Assembly (NCBI GenBank): GCA_017384185.1
Contig: JAFNUH010000360.1
Span: 1 to 7,587, forward strand
Reading direction: 5' to 3'
DNA length: 7,587 nt
From: Alistipes sp.
Lineage (GTDB): Bacteria; Bacteroidota; Bacteroidia; Bacteroidales; Rikenellaceae
Under the pieces are notes generated by a model, which ran no database searches, was not told the origin of the DNA, and worked only from the letters and a program-made list of their open reading frames with translations. A program made the translations under genes and the position numbers. Each line of letters starts with the position of its first letter. Position 1 is the stretch's first letter. This document shows, piece by piece, positions 1 to 5,229 of the stretch.

Positions 1-27
1 AAGGTTTCGTTCAACACTAACAACTAA
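1..27 (+). CDS. Possible 3' end of an upstream gene (partial)
   Basis: Frame 1 is open from the first base and ends at a TAA at 25-27, giving only eight residues (KVSFNTNN). The next bases become A-rich and look non-coding, which fits a gene ending here. In P. gingivalis the gene before the FimB/Mfa2 anchor is the major stalk fimbrillin (fimA or mfa1), so a fimbrillin C-terminus is the natural guess. Eight codons cannot prove either coding status or identity; frame 2 also stays open, to 67. Confidence 0.3.
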   Translation, partial: KVSFNTNN

Positions 28-61
28 GAAAAACACAAAATTAAAGTTACCAAATTTAGTG

Positions 62-79
62 CAATAAATGACTTTATTG
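62..79 (+). repeat. 7-bp inverted repeat, 4-nt loop
   Basis: CAATAAA (62-68) is followed by the loop TGAC and the exact complement TTTATTG (73-79). The stem is A/T-rich and weak by itself. Its last three bases (TTG, 77-79) are also the first bases of the stronger hairpin at 77-103, so the two structures compete for those bases or stack next to each other. Confidence 0.45.
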
Positions 80-103
80 GGAGGGGAGTGAGTCCCCTCC
101 CAA
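77..103 (+). promoter_or_regulatory. Strong 11-bp hairpin before the anchor gene
   Basis: TTGGGAGGGGA (77-87) pairs perfectly with TCCCCTCCCAA (93-103) around a five-base loop, GTGAG. The inner eight to nine pairs are nearly all G-C, so the RNA hairpin should be very stable. It ends 20 bases before the gene 1 ATG. On the + strand it is followed by A's, not U's, so it is not a canonical intrinsic terminator; the complementary strand has no U-tract either. If the upstream gene is the stalk fimbrillin, the hairpin could stabilise its 3' end, attenuate transcription, or lower translation of the anchor. That role is inference; only the inverted repeat is seen directly. Confidence 0.7.
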
Positions 104-123
104 CCAAAAAAAATGGGAACGAT

Positions 124-1053
124 ATGAAAAGATTACTATACATACTATTGCCGATAATCTCTATCGTTCTGCTGAGTAGCTGCATCAAGGAGAAGTACGA
201 CGACTGCGAGAGATGTACATTGACGTTCAGCTATCTGGGTGATGGGACCTCGGATATATTTCCCGAGAAGATTACAGATGTCAGCTTATATGTTTACGAT
301 GCAGCAGGAGTACTGGTGCAGACCAAGCATATTGAGCAGAACGAATTAAAAGCCTTCCAAGGCACGAAGCTCAACCTTAGCCAAGGCGTTTACCACGTAG
401 TAGGCGTAGGCAACAGCTTTAGCAAAACTGAAATTAACGCCCCCGCATCAACAGCAGACCTAAGCGATGGTTATTTCAACCACCCCAACGCTGAGAAGGG
501 AGGAAAGATTGAGGGTAACGACTCACTTTATCTGGGTCGCCAGACAATCAACGTACCTAACGACTGGTACGAGGCTGATGTACCCTTCCGCTCATCACAC
601 CTCAAGGTATCTTATACCGTAAAGGTTAAGGGAGCAAACTGGATGCCTATGACACGTGCTTTGACCGATGGTCACTTCACGCTCGAGGTAAACAACCTTA
701 CACCGCTGACCGATTTTGAGAACAACACTTTTGGTTCAGCAACAACTTACGAGCCCGTATTGCCTCTCGATACAGAGGACTATATACACAAGGGATACTT
801 TAACATAATGCGCCACCCGAAGCAGAACGATGTAGAGTTTGTTTTGACCGAGAACGAGACTGGCGAGGTGATTCACACCCTGCGCCTGGAGGATTTCCTC
901 AACGAGTTCCCGCAGATTGACGTAACAAAGCAGGAGGTATTAATCCCCATCGTTGTGGAATTGGGATACCTTGGCGACATATGTACAGAAGTAACTGTTA
1001 CAATCCCCGAGTGGATGATTAAGGATGTAACACCAGGATTCGGTGATAACTAA
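124..1053 (+). CDS. FimB/Mfa2-family fimbrial anchor lipoprotein
   Basis: This 309-residue lipoprotein matches the FimB/Mfa2 family, which in P. gingivalis anchors the fimbria in the outer membrane and limits its length. Residues 1-19 are a signal peptide (MKRLL then a hydrophobic run) with lipobox LSSC and lipid Cys20. Next comes the family hallmark DDCERC (Cys28, Cys31) leading into strand LTFSY. Further family-like features are VPFRSSHLKV with Arg156 and a C-terminal strand with CTEVTVTIPEW. Length is normal for the family (about 300). I chose ATG 124 because it gives a proper signal peptide; a GTG at 88 lies in a hairpin loop and adds 12 unlikely residues. Unlike genes 2-4 there is no Thr-Arg-Ala site soon after the lipid Cys, as expected for a subunit that stays anchored; the only TRA is at 177-179, mid-protein. 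A tandem TAATAA ends the gene, 14 bases before gene 2. Confidence 0.93.
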   Translation: MKRLLYILLPIISIVLLSSCIKEKYDDCERCTLTFSYLGDGTSDIFPEKITDVSLYVYDAAGVLVQTKHIEQNELKAFQGTKLNLSQGVYHVVGVGNSFSKTEINAPASTADLSDGYFNHPNAEKGGKIEGNDSLYLGRQTINVPNDWYEADVPFRSSHLKVSYTVKVKGANWMPMTRALTDGHFTLEVNNLTPLTDFENNTFGSATTYEPVLPLDTEDYIHKGYFNIMRHPKQNDVEFVLTENETGEVIHTLRLEDFLNEFPQIDVTKQEVLIPIVVELGYLGDICTEVTVTIPEWMIKDVTPGFGDN

Positions 1054-1067
1054 TAAAAACGACGACG

Positions 1068-2720
1068 ATGAAAAAACTATATAACATATTTCTCTTTGCC
1101 GCCGTCGTGTGTGCGAGCACATTGGTTTCGTGCACCAAGGATGACACACCAAAGGCTACACCCGAATACACTAAGGTGGAGATGACTATCACACGTGCCG
1201 CAGGTATAATCGAGCAGGGTGATAAGATTGAGGATGTTACCGTTTGGGCATATGAGCTCAATGGGAGCGGTGCAAACGCCACCATTGGCAACAATGGCAA
1301 GCCCGTAGGCTGGGGAACAAAGAGTTTCACCAATACATACTCATCAACCGAAACAGAGACCCTCTATATGGAGCTACCCTATTCGGCAGAAGCAAAGACC
1401 TACCGCTTCTTCGCTTTGGTTAACAAGGCGCAGTTCGGCAAGATCTACACTCCGATGAGAAATAATGCTCAGAGTGAGGTTACAGTTCTTCCGGCAGATG
1501 TTTCATACAATGACTTGTCAACCTATATCTTCGAGGCTAACCTTGATGCTGACCCGGCAAGCGTTACGGCAATGCCCGTATCGCACTGGAAGGATGTGAC
1601 GGTTCCTGCAAATGCAGACACCCCTATCGAGTTCGATATGACTGTATATCGTGCATTGGGCAAGGCGTCGCTGGTAGCAAAGATGGACAACACATCATCA
1701 AGTGGCTCACAGGTAAAGATTACAGGTGTTTCAATTGGCGCAAATTGCACCAACCACACCGTACCTCAGCAGGGTTTTATCTTCTCGGATGTAGAGAATG
1801 TAAGTGCGCTTAGATACCCCTCGCCCTTTGGCACCATCATCGATATCAAGCGTGGTCCATACTCTGAGGCACAGCTTATTAGCACCGCAGTTGACGTAAC
1901 ATCATCAGCGACAGCTATCGGTTCAAAGTTCCTCTACGAGAATCACCACGACGGTGCAAGCGGTATTATTGCTGATGCAACATCGGCAGGCGACGGTCAG
2001 TACTATATGAAGATAGATTATCAGTACGGCACAAGCGGTGGCACGCAAAAGAGCGCTACCGGATATGTGGCATTGCCCGCAATCGTGCGCAACCACGAGG
2101 CAAAGGTGGAGGCATCGTTCAAGGTTAACCTTCAGGGTGTAGTGACACTCAACTGCAGCGTTGCTGACTGGACTCAGGATGATGGCGTGCAGGGCGAGAC
2201 AAACCTCGAATTCAACTACCCCACCTACTCGGTAATGGCATTTGATAGAGGTTCAAGTAACGAGGAGGTATTCAACAACCCCTACGTAACATATACGGAT
2301 AGTAGCAACAAGTCATCGTTTACGATGTTGTTCCAGATGACAGCTCCGACCGATGGCACTATCACGTGGAAGCCTATCCTCTCTATTAAGCAGGGCAACG
2401 AGACTGACTTCTCGATTGAGGTATTTGAGGCTACGAATGTAGATACTACACCCGCTATTACGGGTAGCAACCTCTACACTTCATCAGGCGTCTCTTTTGA
2501 AGGTGGCACAACTTGGTATGCCGTACGTGTAACACCAAATAATCCAGCTGAGCCAACAGACAAAGTAACCGAGCTGCGCATTGTTTACAATGTACCTTGG
2601 ATGGGTACTGGTGTTCAGGAGTCGATGTTGATTAACGGAACATCGGGCACAAGCAAGTGGCCCAACAGTGGCAATGACCCCCACTACATTATTGTAACAC
2701 AGAAAGGTACAAACCCGTAA
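1068..2720 (+). CDS. Fimbrillin-like lipoprotein (accessory or stalk subunit)
   Basis: This 550-residue protein starts with a lipoprotein signal peptide, lipobox LVSC and Cys22. CTKDD follows directly, a Lys-Asp-Asp pattern like the Bacteroidetes lipoprotein export signal for surface display. ITRAAG places Arg43 21 residues after the Cys, at the position where fimbrillins are cut by an Arg-specific protease before assembly. Residues about 44-370 look like the two-part fimbrillin body: strand KIEDVTVWAYEL, the recurrent VYRALGKASL motif (Arg195), and closing strands ending at Trp368. Residues about 380-550 form an additional beta-rich, Ig-like domain ending YIIVTQK. That domain makes it longer than a typical stalk fimbrillin (350-450 in FimA), so I favour an accessory or sub-tip subunit over the major stalk. 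The A-rich spacer before the ATG has no Shine-Dalgarno. The exact P. gingivalis equivalent (FimC/D or Mfa3/4) cannot be settled by reading. Confidence 0.88.
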   Translation: MKKLYNIFLFAAVVCASTLVSCTKDDTPKATPEYTKVEMTITRAAGIIEQGDKIEDVTVWAYELNGSGANATIGNNGKPVGWGTKSFTNTYSSTETETLYMELPYSAEAKTYRFFALVNKAQFGKIYTPMRNNAQSEVTVLPADVSYNDLSTYIFEANLDADPASVTAMPVSHWKDVTVPANADTPIEFDMTVYRALGKASLVAKMDNTSSSGSQVKITGVSIGANCTNHTVPQQGFIFSDVENVSALRYPSPFGTIIDIKRGPYSEAQLISTAVDVTSSATAIGSKFLYENHHDGASGIIADATSAGDGQYYMKIDYQYGTSGGTQKSATGYVALPAIVRNHEAKVEASFKVNLQGVVTLNCSVADWTQDDGVQGETNLEFNYPTYSVMAFDRGSSNEEVFNNPYVTYTDSSNKSSFTMLFQMTAPTDGTITWKPILSIKQGNETDFSIEVFEATNVDTTPAITGSNLYTSSGVSFEGGTTWYAVRVTPNNPAEPTDKVTELRIVYNVPWMGTGVQESMLINGTSGTSKWPNSGNDPHYIIVTQKGTNP

Positions 2721-2746
2721 CCCTATAACTGATAAAACTGAATAAG

Positions 2747-5200
2747 ATGAAAAAGATACTATTCTATACATTGTGTTGCTTTGCGCTGTTGACGATGGCG
2801 TGTAACAACGATATGGGGGTTACGCAGCCAGCCAGCAGTGGCAAGATTACACTCGCCATTGATGCTTCGGGCGCATCGTTCACAACACGTGCGATCATTG
2901 CCGACAACGAGGCAGAGTCTAAGTTGGAGTGGATTGATGTATTCCTCTTCAACGCAACCGACAAGAGCATCTTCCACCACGAGCGTATCAACCACTCGTC
3001 GGCTACTGAGCCTCACACATTGGCTCTCGCTCTTACCGAGGATTTGAAAGGCAAGTCATTCTACGTTGATGTTATTGCCAATAGCCAAACACTAAAGGCT
3101 ATCAACGACGTGAAGGCAACCATCACATCTCGTGACGCACTCTACTCTCAGATTGAGACGACGGAGAATATCCAGATGACTGGCTCAAACCTTAAGAATA
3201 CCCCCACATCGTTCCTTATGGATGGCGTGGCATATATGGGTAGCAGCGAGCCTGCAACTCCCGCAGCTATTACTCTTGTTGCGAGCGATGGCGACCTCTC
3301 ACAGAACGTTGCGATGAATGTAACTCTTCGCCGTGCTGCGGCAAAGATTGTATTCAACTTCAAGATTAAGGATGGAGGTAACTACAAAAGCTTTGGTATC
3401 AAGGATGGAGATACATACACCCCCGCAGGCTCATACTTTATCGACAATATGAAGTATAAGGCTATGCTTACGGCTGAGGCTGAGAACGGCAAGACGTGGA
3501 CTAACGACTACCTGCGCACCACAACGGAGATTCCTTATGGCGATTATCTTAAGGGTAATCCCGCAACGGAGGGTGCGGCGTTTAATTCAATCCAGCTTAC
3601 AACCTACGTATATTGCCACAAATGGGACTATAAGCAGAACTCTTCGTCATCACTCTCGGAGATTGAGCCTTCGGTGATTGTAAACCTCCCGATGGTAGAT
3701 AACGCAGGCAACAACCACGAGCGCAACTACTATGAGATTGCTCTTGACGTTGTTCCCACGGTAGATAGCAGCGATGTTGACCACTTCGCATTGGAGCGCA
3801 ACCACTATTACGCAATCAACGCTACAATCAACGCCTTGGGTGGTAGCTCACCTCAGACACGTGTTGAGTTGGAGGATGTTAAGTACCAGGCGTATCCCTG
3901 GGACGAGACCGTAATTAACGTAGGCGGTCAGGGCGATGCAGCATATTTGACACTTAACACCTACCACTTCGAGATGCACAACGAGAGCGTAGATGACTAT
4001 ACACTTATGTTTGCCTCGTCATCAGAGATTAAGTCTATCACACTCGAGGAGGCATACTACTACAACAAGTATGGCAACCGCATCGACCTTGCAAATGGCG
4101 ACAGCACAGATAAGGGTGTGCGTGGAAATATTAATGCAGAGGCTGTGGCAGGTTTGAATGGTAATATTACCGTAAACTCACCTTTGCAGCACAACGGAGC
4201 AGATGCGCACAAGAACACTATCCGCTATCTGACATTTAAGGTTACAAACCAGCAGAATCTTACAAAGACCTTTACGGTGATGCAGTACCCGCTGATTTAC
4301 ATCACCAACCAGCAGGGATGGTACTCATATCGTTCGGACTTTATTGCATCTGGTCAAACAGAGCCTACGACGTATGAGAATTATAGTTCTACGAACAACA
4401 TTGTATCAATCTCATACAATCGTGGAACATATAACAGAAATAACCACGGTGCTCGTTCTTCTGGAGGAGGATATTGGGGAGGTAGTACAAATTATAATGG
4501 AAACTTTTGGGTATCTAAGGTTGTTAACTCTCAGAGTTCAACAGGTATGTCCGACATTAGATCATATTATTATAACAATAGCAAGCAGACCAACAGCCTT
4601 GAAAGTAATGGCAATGCTCGAATGTACCACGTACGTGTAACTGCTACATCAGATGAATATACGTTGGGAACTCCTCGTATTACTGACGGAGTTACTGACT
4701 CTGGAGAGGATAATGCGAAATTGGTATCGCCATCATTTATGATTGCATCACGACTTGGTGTTATTCAGATGCAGAATATCACATACACAAACAGTAGTGA
4801 TTCGCATGTTCTTAGTGAAATGAATGATATTTTCGGCACACATTGTCAGAATTATGTTGAGGTATATGTTCGTCGTAAGTCTGATGGTTCTTCTGAGACT
4901 GTTCACCTTGACGATTGGAGATTGCCAACTAAGGCTGAGCTTGAAATTATCACAAAGATTCAGGGCACTGGAACAAATAACGAGTCTATTGACTATTTGC
5001 TCAATGCTTGCTACTATTATAGCGCAAGTGGTCCTCTTTACAATCCAAAAAATGAACACGGAGGAGGATTCGGTGGCAGTTCAGTACGCCCTGATAGTGG
5101 AGGATATGCTCAATATACCGCTATACGTTGCGTGCGAGATGCATTTGACAGCAAGACTCCGCCTGTGATTACAAACACATCATCGGCGCAGAGCGAATAA
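2747..5200 (+). CDS. Modular fimbrial tip adhesin candidate, lectin-like C-terminus
   Basis: This 817-residue lipoprotein has lipobox TMAC with Cys19 and a Thr-Arg-Ala processing site at Arg48. Residues about 49-390 are fimbrillin-like (SKLEWIDVFLFN; LRRAAAKI, Arg195-196; closing Trp385). Residues about 395-515 look like an Ig/BACON-type domain ending TFTVMQYP. A junction, YITNQQGWYSYRSDF (518-532), leads to the C-terminal module. That module has a Gly/Asn/Tyr/Ser-rich stretch (about 555-590), a MYHVRVTATSDEYTLG strand region, LVSPSFMIASRLG, DDWRLPTKAEL (Trp724), YYYSASG (756-762) and AIRCVRD (Cys795). WRLPT to RCVRD is the pattern of the Fib_succ_major/DUF1566-like superfamily, with a C-type-lectin or FGE-like fold, often seen at the end of Bacteroidales surface proteins. 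Binding of glycan or protein at the pilus tip is inferred. The module differs in composition from the rest of the gene. It lies 26 bases after gene 2 and 29 before gene 4. Confidence 0.9.
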   Translation: MKKILFYTLCCFALLTMACNNDMGVTQPASSGKITLAIDASGASFTTRAIIADNEAESKLEWIDVFLFNATDKSIFHHERINHSSATEPHTLALALTEDLKGKSFYVDVIANSQTLKAINDVKATITSRDALYSQIETTENIQMTGSNLKNTPTSFLMDGVAYMGSSEPATPAAITLVASDGDLSQNVAMNVTLRRAAAKIVFNFKIKDGGNYKSFGIKDGDTYTPAGSYFIDNMKYKAMLTAEAENGKTWTNDYLRTTTEIPYGDYLKGNPATEGAAFNSIQLTTYVYCHKWDYKQNSSSSLSEIEPSVIVNLPMVDNAGNNHERNYYEIALDVVPTVDSSDVDHFALERNHYYAINATINALGGSSPQTRVELEDVKYQAYPWDETVINVGGQGDAAYLTLNTYHFEMHNESVDDYTLMFASSSEIKSITLEEAYYYNKYGNRIDLANGDSTDKGVRGNINAEAVAGLNGNITVNSPLQHNGADAHKNTIRYLTFKVTNQQNLTKTFTVMQYPLIYITNQQGWYSYRSDFIASGQTEPTTYENYSSTNNIVSISYNRGTYNRNNHGARSSGGGYWGGSTNYNGNFWVSKVVNSQSSTGMSDIRSYYYNNSKQTNSLESNGNARMYHVRVTATSDEYTLGTPRITDGVTDSGEDNAKLVSPSFMIASRLGVIQMQNITYTNSSDSHVLSEMNDIFGTHCQNYVEVYVRRKSDGSSETVHLDDWRLPTKAELEIITKIQGTGTNNESIDYLLNACYYYSASGPLYNPKNEHGGGFGGSSVRPDSGGYAQYTAIRCVRDAFDSKTPPVITNTSSAQSE
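4350..5131 (+). other. Compositionally distinct adhesin module inside gene 3
   Basis: By hand count, 4381-5100 is 287/720 G+C (about 40%), while 3601-4320 in the same gene is 342/720 (about 47.5%). Arginine codons also change: residues 1-528 use CGT or CGC for all 12 Arg, while residues 529-798 use AGA or CGA for 6 of 15. The left edge falls close to the YITNQQGWYSYR junction and the right edge near RCVRD, so the composition change coincides with the protein domain. This fits domain exchange by recombination, although selection on a loop-rich binding domain could give part of the effect. Confidence 0.6.
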
Positions 5201-5229
5201 TTAAGTTTACGTAAACAACGCAAACAGAT
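5201..5229 (+). promoter_or_regulatory. Spacer before gene 4 with a 12-bp palindrome
   Basis: This 29-base spacer between gene 3 and gene 4 contains the perfect palindrome GTTTACGTAAAC at 5205-5216. With no loop it is a poor RNA hairpin but has the right symmetry for a dimeric DNA-binding protein. The remainder (AACGCAAACAGAT) is the A-rich initiation region for the ATG at 5230, with no Shine-Dalgarno. There is no direct evidence that a protein binds the palindrome. Confidence 0.35.

Larger units (their letters stand above)
28..123 (+). promoter_or_regulatory. Structured 5' leader of the anchor gene
   Basis: This 96-base A/T-rich stretch precedes gene 1 and holds two inverted repeats (62-79 and 77-103), followed by an A-tract at 105-113 and the ATG at 124. 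I searched for the Bacteroidetes sigma-ABfr promoter (TTTG near -33, TAnnTTTG near -7) and found no convincing match. The leader is therefore more likely an intercistronic regulatory spacer than a primary promoter. The A-tract just before the start matches the A-rich initiation regions of Bacteroidetes, which rarely use a Shine-Dalgarno sequence. Confidence 0.5.

Noticed and set aside
28..76. Bacteroidetes -33/-7 promoter
   Set aside because: No TAnnTTTG with a correctly spaced upstream TTTG could be found; A/T-richness alone is not enough.
77..113. Intrinsic terminator
   Set aside because: The stem is strong, but it is followed by an A-tract on the + strand and no T-tract on the - strand, so it is called a regulatory hairpin.
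88..123. Upstream GTG start for gene 1
   Set aside because: It lies in the loop of the 77-103 hairpin and puts a polar 12-residue stretch before a clean lipoprotein signal peptide; ATG 124 is much better.
113..127. Four-codon mini-ORF (MGTI) whose TGA overlaps the gene 1 ATG
   Set aside because: The ATGA overlap could mean translational coupling, but such a tiny frame in an A-rich leader is easily chance and nothing else supports it.
652..659. Recurring ACACGTGC (also 1191, 2885 and 5386) as a regulatory CACGTG box
   Set aside because: Every copy encodes Thr-Arg-Ala with favoured codons ACA CGT GCN inside a gene, so protein sequence and codon preference explain it.
4824..5168. Overlapping 114-aa + strand frame (and another at 4344-4640, and one on the - strand at 4748-5059)
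   Set aside because: All lie inside the well-supported gene 3 adhesin domain; they show no signal peptide, start context or recognisable motif. The low G+C of the module probably helps such shadow frames stay open.
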